A stretch of 64,000 bases of DNA, from positions 1 through 64,000 of the forward strand of contig DWVY01000010.1 in assembly GCA_019119995.1 (NCBI GenBank), written 5' to 3'. Below are positions 32,462 to 41,161 of this stretch, one piece after another (the first letter of the stretch is position 1; every line of letters starts with the position of its first letter). Source of the DNA: Candidatus Mediterraneibacter faecavium (lineage in GTDB: Bacteria; Bacillota; Clostridia; Lachnospirales; Lachnospiraceae). The notes under the pieces were generated by a model, which had not been told where the DNA came from, ran no database searches, and saw only the letters and a list, made by a program, of their open reading frames with translations. The translations under genes were made by a program, and so were the position numbers.

Positions 32462-34510
32462 TTAAATATCTCCTTCCTCTATCATCTGGTCGATCGTCGC
32501 TTTCAACGCTTTGATCGCCTCGTCCATATTGGTATGGTCAAACTGTGCGCCTGCTGAATTGATATGACCGCCGCCGCCCAGCTTCTCCGCGATGATCTGT
32601 ACATTTACCTCATCTATAGAACGGGCGCTTAAATAAATCTTTCCATCGTAGATCGTCAGGACGAACGAAGCCTTGATACCGCTGATATCCAGAAGTTCGT
32701 TGGCTGTCTGCGCAGCCAGCACGGTCGGGCTGTCGATGTCGCTCGGGCACTGTGCGATCGCAAATTCTCTGCGGTACACTTCCGCCTTGCGCATCGCCTC
32801 CGCCTTGGCGCGGTAGGACTCCATATCGTCGCGGAACATCTTGCGCACGCGGGTGATATCTGCGCCGCATCTTCTCAGGAATGCCGCCGCCTCAAACGTC
32901 CGCACGCCTGTCCGGTTCATGAAGTTTCTCGTATCGATCATAATGCCCGCATACAGGCAGTCCGCCTCTACGGACGGGATCTTGATATCGTCTGCAATAT
33001 ACTGGAGGACCTCCGCCACCATCTCACAGGCGGACGAAGAATACGGCTCCACATATGACAGCACGGCATTCTCTATCACATTGCTGCTCTGCCGGTGATG
33101 GTCGAGCACTGCGATCATCCGCGAGCGTCTCAGAAGTTCCGGGCACTCGGTCATCTGCGGTTTGTTCGTATCAACCACGATCACCATCGTACTGTCGGTA
33201 ATATAGTCCATCGCCTGATCCGACGTCAGGAAAATATCATCCTCATACGCCGGGCTCTCCGCGATCTCATCGTACAGCGGCCGCACGGATTCTGTCACCG
33301 TGTTGACTACGATATGGGCTTTCTTCTCAAGGCTTACGACCGCCCGGTAAATGCCCATGCAGGCTCCGAATGAATCCGGATCCGCGATCTTATGTCCCAT
33401 GACGATAACCTGGTCCTTGTTCACGATGAACTCTCTTAATGCCTCTGCTTTTACGCGGGCCTTTACCCGGGTATTCTTAGACGTCTGCTCCTTCTTGCCG
33501 CCGAAATACGTGATACCGTTGCAGTCTTTGATGACCGCCTGGTCGCCGCCTCTTGCCAGGGCAAGGTCGATCGCCACACGGGCAAACTGATAACTCAGCG
33601 CGTAAGTTGCAGTGTTCAGTCCCAGACCGATACTAAGCGTTGCAGACCGGGCGTTTCCGATATTGACCTGCTTGACTTCTTCCAGGATGGAGAACTTATC
33701 CTCCGCGATCTTCCGGTAACTGGACTTCCGGATGACAACAAAGTACTTGTCTTTCTCCATTTTCTTAACAATACCGTCCACATCGCCGATGTACTTGTTG
33801 ATCTTTCTGTCGATGAGGGCGACTAACAGCGACTGGCGCACCTCCTCGACACTTTCCATCACTTCATCATAATTATCAATGTAGATCAGGCCGGCGATCA
33901 TCCGCTGATCTTCATTCTCCCTGATATATGCATTCAGCTCTGTCACATCCTGCATGGAGACCGCCACGAAATATTCTTCTTCCTCCGGGATCTGCAGCAG
34001 TTCTTCCTTCTGGCTGAATCCCTGGAGCGATACCCGCCGGAGTTCGACCTGATAGTCTCTATCGTGATAGGTCACTTCCAACTCCACCTGATCCATATCT
34101 TTCTTCGGGAATACGCCGGTATGCAGCTCCGGTATCATGCGGTTCAGATACTTTTCTTTCCGCGGATTGTCCATCAGCGCCGCGAACGCGTCATTTTTCC
34201 ACAGGATACGTCCATCCTCAAGGGTGATCGCATAAGGGACCGCCAGTTCTTTCAGGAGAGTATGCTCGATCCCTTTATACTGTGCTGAAAACTGGATCAG
34301 ATCCGCAAGGATCAGGGACCGGTTGTAAAAATACAGACCTCCGGCAATGCCGAGATAGATCAGGATAAATACCGTCATGATAAATCCGGCTTTTCTGTCG
34401 ATCGCATACACCCAGACATCCACTGCCGCCAGCAGGATCGTCATGATCAGAGGCCAGCTCATATACATCCTGAGCTGCCCTTTCAAGCGCATTCTGTTTC
34501 TCTTCTTCAT
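32462..34510 (-). CDS. gdpP: Cyclic-di-AMP phosphodiesterase GdpP (YybT)
   Basis: A 682-residue membrane protein with two N-terminal helices (about 15-55), a PAS-like domain, a degenerate GGDEF domain, and DHH/DHHA1 catalytic domains. Metal-binding motifs are visible as DPDSFGA, VDTNKP, LDHHRQ and IDTRNF, and [10 protein letters not shown] marks DHHA1. It hydrolyses c-di-AMP to pApA and so controls osmotic and cell-wall homeostasis. It is the first gene of the gdpP-rplI-dnaB run, with a 1-bp gap to rplI. Confidence 0.95.
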   Translation of the reverse strand: MKKRNRMRLKGQLRMYMSWPLIMTILLAAVDVWVYAIDRKAGFIMTVFILIYLGIAGGLYFYNRSLILADLIQFSAQYKGIEHTLLKELAVPYAITLEDGRILWKNDAFAALMDNPRKEKYLNRMIPELHTGVFPKKDMDQVELEVTYHDRDYQVELRRVSLQGFSQKEELLQIPEEEEYFVAVSMQDVTELNAYIRENEDQRMIAGLIYIDNYDEVMESVEEVRQSLLVALIDRKINKYIGDVDGIVKKMEKDKYFVVIRKSSYRKIAEDKFSILEEVKQVNIGNARSATLSIGLGLNTATYALSYQFARVAIDLALARGGDQAVIKDCNGITYFGGKKEQTSKNTRVKARVKAEALREFIVNKDQVIVMGHKIADPDSFGACMGIYRAVVSLEKKAHIVVNTVTESVRPLYDEIAESPAYEDDIFLTSDQAMDYITDSTMVIVVDTNKPQMTECPELLRRSRMIAVLDHHRQSSNVIENAVLSYVEPYSSSACEMVAEVLQYIADDIKIPSVEADCLYAGIMIDTRNFMNRTGVRTFEAAAFLRRCGADITRVRKMFRDDMESYRAKAEAMRKAEVYRREFAIAQCPSDIDSPTVLAAQTANELLDISGIKASFVLTIYDGKIYLSARSIDEVNVQIIAEKLGGGGHINSAGAQFDHTNMDEAIKALKATIDQMIEEGDI

Positions 34511-34762
34511 ATCATCTTCACCTCATCCGCTCCCGTATTCGGGCAGCGCATAACGCTTGCTATAAAAGAAGCGCTTAACCGTCTTCTAAATTCCAACGAC
34601 TTATTATACCATTTCTTCGCGGAATTTGCCACTGTAGAATTTTCCCCGTTATCAGGTCCCTTTATCGATTCAACCATCTGCCATCCAGGAGACGCATTGA
34701 TGCATACATAAGAATCCGGCGGCTGACAGATTTATACTTGTATAAAGATCCGGCAACCGCGC

Positions 34763-34806
34763 AAAAAACCGGTCAGTTCAGGTTGCCCCGATCTGTCCGG
34801 TTTTTA
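34763..34806. terminator. Bidirectional terminator in the gdpP upstream region
   Basis: AAAAAACCGGtCAG pairs with CTGtCCGGTTTTT. The A and T runs on the two sides allow use in both directions. The rest of the gap 34511-34833 holds no gene that I can see. Confidence 0.65.
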
Positions 34807-34833
34807 TCTTATTCTTTCTTTATATACAGGTGA

Positions 34834-34881
34834 CTAGTGCATCATTCATTTAGTGTAGTAAATTATAAAATGATGTACTAG
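34834..34881 (-). repeat. AT-rich hairpin overlapping the reductase stop codon
   Basis: CTAGTgCATCATT pairs with AATGATGtACTAG around an AT-rich loop. The right arm includes the TAG stop of the reductase gene. It could protect the 3' end of that mRNA; the poly-U tract of a classic terminator is lacking. Confidence 0.45.
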
Positions 34882-37460
34882 CAGGTTGCTCCGCCCTTCA
34901 GATGCTTCTGCGCTTTCAGGTTCTCATCCTTTCTCGCAAGCAGATCATTGCCCAGGAGCTGTTCCTGCACATTTTCAAATCCGAGTCTCGCCACCGTATC
35001 GGCAAATCTCTCACCTGTGATCCCCTGCTCGCGGAACAGAAGGATCGCTTTCTCCACGATCTCAAGCACTTCGTCTTTATCCGTAAATACTTTATCCAGA
35101 TATCTTCCCTGTGCCACTTTCTTGCCCCAGCGTCCGCCGATGTATACGCGGTATCCGTTCGTGTAATCCTCAACCGCATGGAACGGGCACCTGCCGACGC
35201 AGCGACCGCAGTGGTTGCATGCAGTCTCATCGATCGTGATCTTGCCGTCCGTCATCTTCGCCACGCCGATCGGGCAGTTGTTCTCAATCTGGCATACCTT
35301 GCATCCGCGGCACTTCTCCAGATCGATCTGCGGCACTCTCTGGCCGATGATACCCAGGTCATTCAGATCCGGCTTCACACAATTGTTCGGGCATCCGCCG
35401 ACCGCGATCTTGAACTTGTGCGGCAGCTTCACTTCCCGGTAGCCGTGATAGAATCTCTCGTGGATCTCCTCCGACAGGGCGAATGTATCGATCAGCCCGT
35501 ACTGGCAGGTCGTTCCCTTGCAGGATACGACCGGGCGGACCTTCGAGCCCGTGCCGCCTGTCTCAAGCCCTGCCTGCATCAGATACTCTCTCAGAGGCTC
35601 GATATTGTCGAACGGCACTCCCTGGATCTCCATCGTCAGGCGGGAAGTCATGGTCACTTCGCCGCTTCCGTACAGCTCTGCTGCCTCTGCGATCGTCCTT
35701 GCCTCATCCGCCGTGATCTTGCCGTTTCTCGTAATGACACGCCCGTTAAATTTATCCGGCGTCCGCTTGTCTTTCAGGAAGCCGAGCGCTTTCACTCTCG
35801 TCTCTTCTTCCTTGGAGACCGCACCTTCGGCATTCTCAACTTTAACATCGTTAAAGAAAGTTGCGCCTTCAAGTACAACTGTATTTTTGTATCCGTAATA
35901 GCGCATCCTGTTCTGCAGGAAGTATGCCCTCTTTCCTTTCGCACATACAAGCAGGAGCTTCTCGTCCTTTCCAAGACCTTCGATCTCTCCGTTCACCTGC
36001 GCCAGATTGACAAAGAACGCTCCGCGGATCGCCGGTTCAGGCTGCACATCCACCACGCGGTATCCTTTCGCCGCGCCTGCCGCATATTCTGCCGGCGTCA
36101 TGCTGATGATCGTTCCGTCAATTTTGTTCATCAGCACGTAAACTGCCTGCACGAACGGATGGATCGCAGTGGAGAACGGCGGAGCATATGCAAAGTCCGC
36201 ATTTTCGAAATCGTCAAGCTTCGCATCCATATTGATGCCCATCACAGCGATATCAACCATCTTATCCACTTCGCCCGGTCCGAATACCTGAACTCCGAGC
36301 AGCTTCCTCGTCGTCTTGTCAGCGATCACTTTCGTGATGAAGAATGATGCGTCCGGATAGTAATGCGCCTTGTCGTCTGTGGGCACAAGAGCGGTGATCA
36401 CATCATATCCCGCCTCTTTCGCCTGCGCTTCTGTAAGTCCGGTGCGCCCTACATTTAATCCAGGAAGTTTAACCACGCCGGTTCCGAGCACTCCCGGATA
36501 CGTCTTCTGCGCGCCTGCGAGCACCTGCGCCAAAGTACGGCCTGCAAGGTTCGCCGTAGATCCCATCGGAGACCACTGTCTCTTTCCCGTGATCCGGTTC
36601 GTCACCATCGCACAGTCGCCTGCCGCATAGACATCGTCAAGATTCGTCTTCATCTGGCCGTCCACAAGGATGGTTCCCTTAAACATCTCGATCCCTGTAT
36701 TCTCGAGGAATCCTGTGTTCGGACGGATACCGGCAGCCATGATCAGCATCTCGCAGGGCATTGTCCCGGCAGACGTCTTCACTCCTGTCACCTTATCTGT
36801 CCCGAGCACTTCCTCCGCGCTCGTCCCTGTGATCACGCGGATTCCCTGCCCAAGAAGATGTTTCTTCGCATAAGCCGCCATCTCCGGATCAAGGATATTC
36901 GGCAGGATCTGGGAAGCGAAATCAATGACCGTCACATTGATTCCCCGTGCGTGCAGGTTTTCGGCTGCCTCAAGGCCGATAAATCCGGCGCCGATCACAA
37001 CCGCTTTCTTCACGCCGTTTGTCTCCGCATATGTACGCATCGCCTCCGCATCGTCCGGCGTCCTCATCTTGAATACGCCCGGCAGTTCCTTTCCTTTGAC
37101 CGGGAGCTCTGCCGCTGAAGCGCCGACTGCAAGCACAAGCTTATCATAGGAACAGACCTCTGTATTGCCGGTCTGCACGTCCTTTACCGTAACTTCCTTC
37201 TTATCCGCATCAAGGGCAACCGCCTCTTTCCCAGTGCGCACTTCAACGCCTGTAAGCCCGGAATACTTCTGCGGCGTATTGACGATCAGCTCGTCCCTGC
37301 TCTCGATAAATCCTCCCACATAATACGGGAGTCCGCATCCCGCATAGGAGATATCCTGATCTTTTGTAATGACTGTTACTTCAATACTTCTGTCTTCTCT
37401 TTTTAACTTCGCCGCAGTTTTCGTTCCGGCAGCGACGCCGCCGATAATGAGTACCTTCAT
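34878..37460 (-). CDS. CoA-disulfide-reductase-like / rhodanese / sulfite-reductase-like fusion flavoprotein
   Basis: An 860-residue protein (ATG 37460, GAGGTAGAG upstream). Residues 1-450 are a pyridine-nucleotide disulfide oxidoreductase with FAD motif IIGGVAAGTKTA, redox Cys in SYAGCGLPYY as in CoA-disulfide reductases, and NADH motif VIGAGFIGLEAA. About 455-545 is a rhodanese-like domain with the active Cys in LLVCAKGKRA. About 575-720 is a nitrite/sulfite-reductase-like half with SCKGTTCQYG and GGCPNNC for siroheme/[4Fe-4S]. Two ferredoxin clusters follow (CRGCKVCQIENNCP, CNHCGRCVGRCP). It likely reduces sulfur compounds. The DUF134 regulator is 64 bp upstream. Confidence 0.85.
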   Translation of the reverse strand: MKVLIIGGVAAGTKTAAKLKREDRSIEVTVITKDQDISYAGCGLPYYVGGFIESRDELIVNTPQKYSGLTGVEVRTGKEAVALDADKKEVTVKDVQTGNTEVCSYDKLVLAVGASAAELPVKGKELPGVFKMRTPDDAEAMRTYAETNGVKKAVVIGAGFIGLEAAENLHARGINVTVIDFASQILPNILDPEMAAYAKKHLLGQGIRVITGTSAEEVLGTDKVTGVKTSAGTMPCEMLIMAAGIRPNTGFLENTGIEMFKGTILVDGQMKTNLDDVYAAGDCAMVTNRITGKRQWSPMGSTANLAGRTLAQVLAGAQKTYPGVLGTGVVKLPGLNVGRTGLTEAQAKEAGYDVITALVPTDDKAHYYPDASFFITKVIADKTTRKLLGVQVFGPGEVDKMVDIAVMGINMDAKLDDFENADFAYAPPFSTAIHPFVQAVYVLMNKIDGTIISMTPAEYAAGAAKGYRVVDVQPEPAIRGAFFVNLAQVNGEIEGLGKDEKLLLVCAKGKRAYFLQNRMRYYGYKNTVVLEGATFFNDVKVENAEGAVSKEEETRVKALGFLKDKRTPDKFNGRVITRNGKITADEARTIAEAAELYGSGEVTMTSRLTMEIQGVPFDNIEPLREYLMQAGLETGGTGSKVRPVVSCKGTTCQYGLIDTFALSEEIHERFYHGYREVKLPHKFKIAVGGCPNNCVKPDLNDLGIIGQRVPQIDLEKCRGCKVCQIENNCPIGVAKMTDGKITIDETACNHCGRCVGRCPFHAVEDYTNGYRVYIGGRWGKKVAQGRYLDKVFTDKDEVLEIVEKAILLFREQGITGERFADTVARLGFENVQEQLLGNDLLARKDENLKAQKHLKGGATC

Positions 37461-37524
37461 CTTCTCTACCTCTCTTTTTTTACTACCCTTTTTCAATTTT
37501 CTGATACGAGAATCTCTGACGAGT

Positions 37525-37914
37525 TCACTCGCCCGCCGCGTCCTCGCCAAGACTCCTGACGCCCCGCGAAAGTTCCGGATCCTTATGACAGCAGTGCTCT
37601 TCTCCGGCACATTCCGGCCGCATCGCCGGGCAGACGAACACGTCCCCGCCGCCGATCGTAAGAGACTTCCCTCCCACGAGCATATCCGCCATCTTCCGTC
37701 TGGCTTCGTCATAAATCCTCGTCACAGTCGGGCGGGAGATCTGCATCCTCTTCGCACACTGTTCCTGTGTCATCTGCATGTGATCCAACAAACGGAGCAC
37801 TTCGTACTCGTCATATGTAAGATTAATACTGCCGGACGCCCTGCAGCCCTGCGGACTGAATCCTGTCACACGGGGCAATGAACAGATGCATCGCTGCTTT
37901 GGCGGTCTTGCCAT
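37525..37914 (-). CDS. DUF134-family (UPF0251) DNA-binding protein
   Basis: A 129-residue protein opening MARPPKQRCICSLPRVTGFSP, with the sigma-70 region 4-like helix-turn-helix (MTQEQCAKRMQISRPTVTRIYDEAR) and a Cys-rich tail (CPAMRPECAGEEHCCH) that may bind metal or an Fe-S cluster. The start has GGGAGGAG seven bases upstream. It is transcribed from a clear promoter with an internal palindrome and precedes the sulfur-type reductase, so it is the likely redox- or sulfur-responsive regulator of that gene. Confidence 0.85.
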   Translation of the reverse strand: MARPPKQRCICSLPRVTGFSPQGCRASGSINLTYDEYEVLRLLDHMQMTQEQCAKRMQISRPTVTRIYDEARRKMADMLVGGKSLTIGGGDVFVCPAMRPECAGEEHCCHKDPELSRGVRSLGEDAAGE

Positions 37915-37961
37915 GATTTTCTCCTCCCTTCTGCTGATGTAGTGATGTAGCTCTGAATATA

Positions 37962-37989
37962 AGTATACCATGTTATGAACATATGTCAA
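37962..37989 (-). promoter_or_regulatory. Promoter with palindromic operator before the DUF134 gene
   Basis: On the minus strand TTGACA and TATACT are 16 bases apart. The spacer contains ATGTT-ATG-AACAT, a palindrome well placed for repression or autoregulation. Confidence 0.7.
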
Positions 37990-38029
37990 TAATTTCCTTG
38001 AGGTTTGAGGATTTTTACCATTGAAATTC

Positions 38030-38058
38030 TTGCACATCAATATCCAATATGCTATATT
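38030..38058 (+). promoter_or_regulatory. Plus-strand promoter for a short transcript
   Basis: TTGCAC and TATATT are separated by 17 bases in a gene-free region, pointing away from the DUF134 gene toward a 110-base stretch that ends in a terminator-like hairpin. Confidence 0.55.
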
Positions 38059-38064
38059 AAAAAT

Positions 38065-38168
38065 GAGAAAGGAACAATCGCTCACAAGGGGTTGGCCTCG
38101 TAAATTGTATAGTAAGATAGAATTACCACCTCTTCACTCGCCAAAGTTACCGGGGTGGTCTTTCTATG
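38065..38168 (+). ncRNA. Candidate small RNA (about 105 nt)
   Basis: A transcript from the promoter just upstream would begin near 38065 and end at a stem ATAGAAxxACCACC / GGTGGTcTTTCTAT (38116-38168). A 36-codon frame (38063-38173) covers it, but its ATG would sit at the first transcribed base with no ribosome site, so an RNA is more likely than a peptide. The opening GGGGTTGGCCTCGTAAATTG is striking but I cannot place it in a known family. The nearby 38174-38261 holds nothing recognisable. Confidence 0.4.
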
Positions 38169-38261
38169 CTTAGAACATTACTTCAAATTCGCAAATACGA
38201 ATCTCCTACCATAAATATCAGCACACTACAATAACCATTTGAGCATCCAATTTGCGTTAAA

Positions 38262-38292
38262 AAAAGAGACCATCGCACCATGGCGACAGCCT
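38262..38292 (-). terminator. Terminator of the rpsF-ssb-rpsR operon
   Basis: On the minus strand GAGgCTgTCGC pairs with GCGAtgGtCTC and is followed by TTTTTTT, 15-45 bp past the rpsR stop. Confidence 0.75.
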
Positions 38293-38306
38293 CCTTCTAT
38301 CCTCAA

Positions 38307-38573
38307 TTAGTCTTGAACGTACGGCATCAGTGCAATGTGTCTTGCTCTCTTGATTGCTACAGTAAGAGCTCTCTGATGCTTTGCACAGTTTCCTGTGATT
38401 CTTCTCGGAAGGATCTTTCCTCTCTCGGAAATATACTTCTTAAGCTTTGCTACGTCCTTGTAATCAATCTCGTTATTCTCTTTGCCACAGAACACGCAGA
38501 CTTTTTTTCTTCTGCGGGCCGGTCCTCTTCTCTTGTAACCGCCCTCTGGTCTGCTTCCCTTTTCGTAAGCCAT
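38307..38573 (-). CDS. rpsR: 30S ribosomal protein S18
   Basis: The 88-residue protein carries the S18 signature [31 protein letters not shown] (in parts) and [12 protein letters not shown]. Two Cys at the N-terminus and one near residue 70 fit the zinc-associated C+ form. The start has GGAAAGGAG nine bases upstream. It is the last gene of the rpsF-ssb-rpsR operon. Confidence 0.97.
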   Translation of the reverse strand: MAYEKGSRPEGGYKRRGPARRRKKVCVFCGKENNEIDYKDVAKLKKYISERGKILPRRITGNCAKHQRALTVAIKRARHIALMPYVQD

Positions 38574-38589
38574 GATGGTTCTCCTTTCC

Positions 38590-39033
38590 CTAGTTAAACG
38601 GTAACTCCTCATCAATGCCATCCGGGATATTCATAAATCCGTCGCCAGCCGGTGCGCTCGGCGCCGGTGCCGGTGCAGAATGCTGGTAGGATGCTCTGTT
38701 TGCCTCGCTCTCAGCTCTGCTCTCTGCGAATTCCTGTTCCTCCACGATCACTTCCGTTGTGTATACTTTCACACCGTCTTTGTTCGTGTAGCTTCCGGTC
38801 TGGATACGGCCGGAAATAGAAACGCGCATTCCCTGACGGAAATATTTCTCTGCAAACTCTGCGGAACGTCCGAACACGACACACGGAATGAAATCTGCTG
38901 TCGGCTCCCCGTCTCTCTTGAATCTGCGGTCAACGGCAACTGTATATCTTGCAACTGCCGTTGCATTTTCTCCCTGTGAATATCTGACTTCAGGATCTCT
39001 TGTCAACCGTCCTACTAATACTGCTTTATTCAT
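38590..39033 (-). CDS. ssb: Single-stranded DNA-binding protein
   Basis: The 147-residue protein has an OB fold ([41 protein letters not shown]), a flexible Ala/Pro linker and the acidic tip GIDEELPFN that recruits replication and repair partners. It is 16 bp from rpsR and rpsF on either side, the conserved Firmicutes order. It is somewhat shorter than the Bacillus protein owing to a short linker. Confidence 0.96.
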   Translation of the reverse strand: MNKAVLVGRLTRDPEVRYSQGENATAVARYTVAVDRRFKRDGEPTADFIPCVVFGRSAEFAEKYFRQGMRVSISGRIQTGSYTNKDGVKVYTTEVIVEEQEFAESRAESEANRASYQHSAPAPAPSAPAGDGFMNIPDGIDEELPFN

Positions 39034-39049
39034 ATATACCTCTTTCCGC

Positions 39050-39337
39050 TTATGCTTCCTGTTTCACGCATAAATATCTGAGCACGTTGTCCATAATGCG
39101 GATACGCTGTTCCACTTCGCCCGGAACCGTAGCTTCAGCCTCGAAGTGTACGAAGTAGTAATATCCTTCTGTCATCTTCTGGATCTCGTAAGCGAATCTT
39201 CTCTTGCCCCACTCATCCACGTCTGTTACGTTGCCGCCGAAACGTGTGATAAGAGCTTTAACTTTCTCGATCACGTCTGCTCTTGCTTCGTCTTCGAGTT
39301 TTGCGCTCACAACAACAGCTAATTCATACTTATTCAT
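39050..39337 (-). CDS. rpsF: 30S ribosomal protein S6
   Basis: The 95-residue protein opens MNKYELAVVVSAKLEDEARA and contains the S6 features VDEWGKRRFAYEIQKMTEGYYYFVHFEA. It heads the operon after a strong GGAGGTG site. The leader of about 100 bases between promoter and start contains a GC-rich hairpin (CTCCCGCG/CGGGGG type) that may take part in S6/S18 feedback, a mechanism known for this operon in other bacteria; here it is only suggested. Confidence 0.97.
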   Translation of the reverse strand: MNKYELAVVVSAKLEDEARADVIEKVKALITRFGGNVTDVDEWGKRRFAYEIQKMTEGYYYFVHFEAEATVPGEVEQRIRIMDNVLRYLCVKQEA

Positions 39338-39438
39338 GGTCCTGCACCTCCTTATGGTCTCTGGCCCCCGTCCTCACGCGGGAGCAAGGAATTTATGAAA
39401 CTGTTCAGATGTAATCCGACAGTATGTCACGGTTATTC

Positions 39439-39467
39439 ATGATACCATAGGAATCGGGAAGTTTCAA
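39439..39467 (-). promoter_or_regulatory. Promoter of rpsF-ssb-rpsR
   Basis: TTGAAA and TATCAT are 17 bases apart on the minus strand, about 100 bases upstream of rpsF and immediately after the end of the nik operon. Confidence 0.7.
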
Positions 39468-39476
39468 GTGTTTTTT

Positions 39477-40082
39477 TCAATCAAGGGTAATGACCCTCGT
39501 ACACACTTTCTCCAACAGCGCCTCGCTGTGGCTTACGACCAGCATCCCCATCTCCCGGCTCCGGCTCTCTTCCAGCAGGAACTCCCAGATCTGCGCCTGC
39601 GTCACCAGATCCAGCATTGCCGTGATCTCATCGCACAGCAGGATCTCTGTCTCAGGCCGCAGGGCTCTTGCAAGGCAGAATCTCTGAAGTTCCCCGCCGG
39701 AGAGCTCGGCCGGATAGCGGTCAAGCCATTCTTTTTCTATATGGAGCTTCTCCATAAGCCGCTCTTCTATATCTCCTGCCTCTGCCATGGTTTCCCTTAG
39801 CTTCAGCAGCGGATCCACTACCGTCTCGGGATGCTGCCACACCATCTGTACCGGACAGACGCCGCGGTATCCGCCGACCGGTCTGCCGTCCAGAAGTACT
39901 TCTCCCTGCTTCGGACGTTCATATCCTGCCAGCAGCCTGCAAAGCGTCGTCTTTCCCCTGCCGCTTGGCCCTTTAAGTCCGATGCGCTCTCCGGGTGTGA
40001 TCGTCAGTTCAAATCCGTTGATGACCGGCTTTTTCTTTCGGTTCCGATAATAAAACGTAAGATTATGTGCTTCCAGTATCAT
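39477..40082 (-). CDS. nikE: ABC transporter ATPase, nickel/peptide family (NikE-like)
   Basis: A 201-residue ATPase, short for the family. Walker A is GPSGRGKTT near residue 40, the signature LSGGELQR and Walker B ILLCDEITAML. The start at 40082 has a GGAG site. It lacks the C-terminal oligopeptide-transporter extension found in its partner. It is the last gene of the lar-nik operon and pairs with the ATPase upstream, energising the two permeases. The substrate is assigned by context (nickel for the LarBCE pathway). Confidence 0.8.
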   Translation of the reverse strand: MILEAHNLTFYYRNRKKKPVINGFELTITPGERIGLKGPSGRGKTTLCRLLAGYERPKQGEVLLDGRPVGGYRGVCPVQMVWQHPETVVDPLLKLRETMAEAGDIEERLMEKLHIEKEWLDRYPAELSGGELQRFCLARALRPETEILLCDEITAMLDLVTQAQIWEFLLEESRSREMGMLVVSHSEALLEKVCTRVITLD

Positions 40083-40163
40083 AGCTTCGCTCCGCTTTTC
40101 CTTTTTTCCACTTTTCTTTCCTGCTCTGTCAATCGATTTCCACCCCCGCATGTAACCCGGCAG

Positions 40164-41138
40164 TCACCGGATCCCATCCAGATACAGGCGCCGGATCTCA
40201 TCCGGGTGCAGGCACCGGACTTCGCCGCCACGGTATTTCAAAAGCGGGATCTGTTCTTCTGTGCGGCAGTCTTCTCCGCATACGTGACACGCTCCTGCAT
40301 AGGGACACCCTTTTCTGGCATCTCCGGCATAGGGCTGCACGCCTCCCACAGCCCGGAAACCGTGCTCCGGCATAGCATACCACAGCGCCCGGGTATACGG
40401 GTGCCGCAGATTTTCCGGTTTACCGAAGTCTTCAGCCTTTGCCTTCTCGATTGTCTCCCCGGCATAAAAGACTGAAACTTCATCTGCAACGGACAGCGCC
40501 AGTTCCAGATCATGTGTAATGAACAGGATCCCTGCACCTTCATCCGCCAGTTCCCGGAAATGACTCAGGATCCGTTTCGCCGAGCGCGCATCCAGCCCCG
40601 GCGTCGGTTCGTCCGCTATAATGAGTCTCGGCTTCTCTGTCACCGCCGAGGCGATCAGCACCCGGCGCGCCATTCCGCCGGACAGTTCAAAAGGATACAG
40701 CTCCTCCGTATCTGCTCCCAACCCGTACCTCTCAAGCGCTGACCGGCAGCGCCGCTTCGTGTCCGGATCTTTCTTCCCTTTCCTCAGCTGTGCTCCCACT
40801 TTCATAAGCGGATCAAGATAGGTAACTCCCTGCGGGATCAAAAATATCTCTTTTCCTCTTAATTTCTTTGCGCGCTTTTCCGTCAAAACTTCCCCGTCAT
40901 ATCGTATTTCTCCTTCCATATGACTATTATATGGAAGGATTCCAAGAATACTGTGGGCAAGCAGGCTTTTCCCTGATCCGCTCGCTCCCACTACGGCAAC
41001 GATCTGGCCCGGTTCTATCTCAAGCGACAGATCCTTTACCGCAGCAAGCTGCCTTTTCCGAAAACCGAAAGAGCACAAACCTTGCTCATATTGTGTAAAA
41101 TAAACAGATAAATGTTCGATCTTTAATATCGGTTCCAT
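40164..41138 (-). CDS. nikD: ABC transporter ATPase, nickel/peptide family (NikD-like)
   Basis: A 324-residue ATPase with Walker A GASGSGKSLL, signature LSGGMARRV and Walker B IIADEPTPGLD. It also has the C-terminal extension of the oligopeptide/nickel family with a Cys-rich segment (CPYAGACHVCGEDC) that in relatives binds an Fe-S cluster or zinc. The ATG at 41138 has AAGGAG six bases upstream and follows the permease gene after 23 bp. Confidence 0.82.
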   Translation of the reverse strand: MEPILKIEHLSVYFTQYEQGLCSFGFRKRQLAAVKDLSLEIEPGQIVAVVGASGSGKSLLAHSILGILPYNSHMEGEIRYDGEVLTEKRAKKLRGKEIFLIPQGVTYLDPLMKVGAQLRKGKKDPDTKRRCRSALERYGLGADTEELYPFELSGGMARRVLIASAVTEKPRLIIADEPTPGLDARSAKRILSHFRELADEGAGILFITHDLELALSVADEVSVFYAGETIEKAKAEDFGKPENLRHPYTRALWYAMPEHGFRAVGGVQPYAGDARKGCPYAGACHVCGEDCRTEEQIPLLKYRGGEVRCLHPDEIRRLYLDGIR

Positions 41139-41161
41139 ACTATCTCCTTCTGTTACCAAAT

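Noticed and set aside
34902-36347. A 481-codon open frame on the plus strand across the reductase gene
   Set aside because: Antisense to a gene with clear FAD, rhodanese and Fe-S motifs; the product is His/Arg/Leu-rich without domains.
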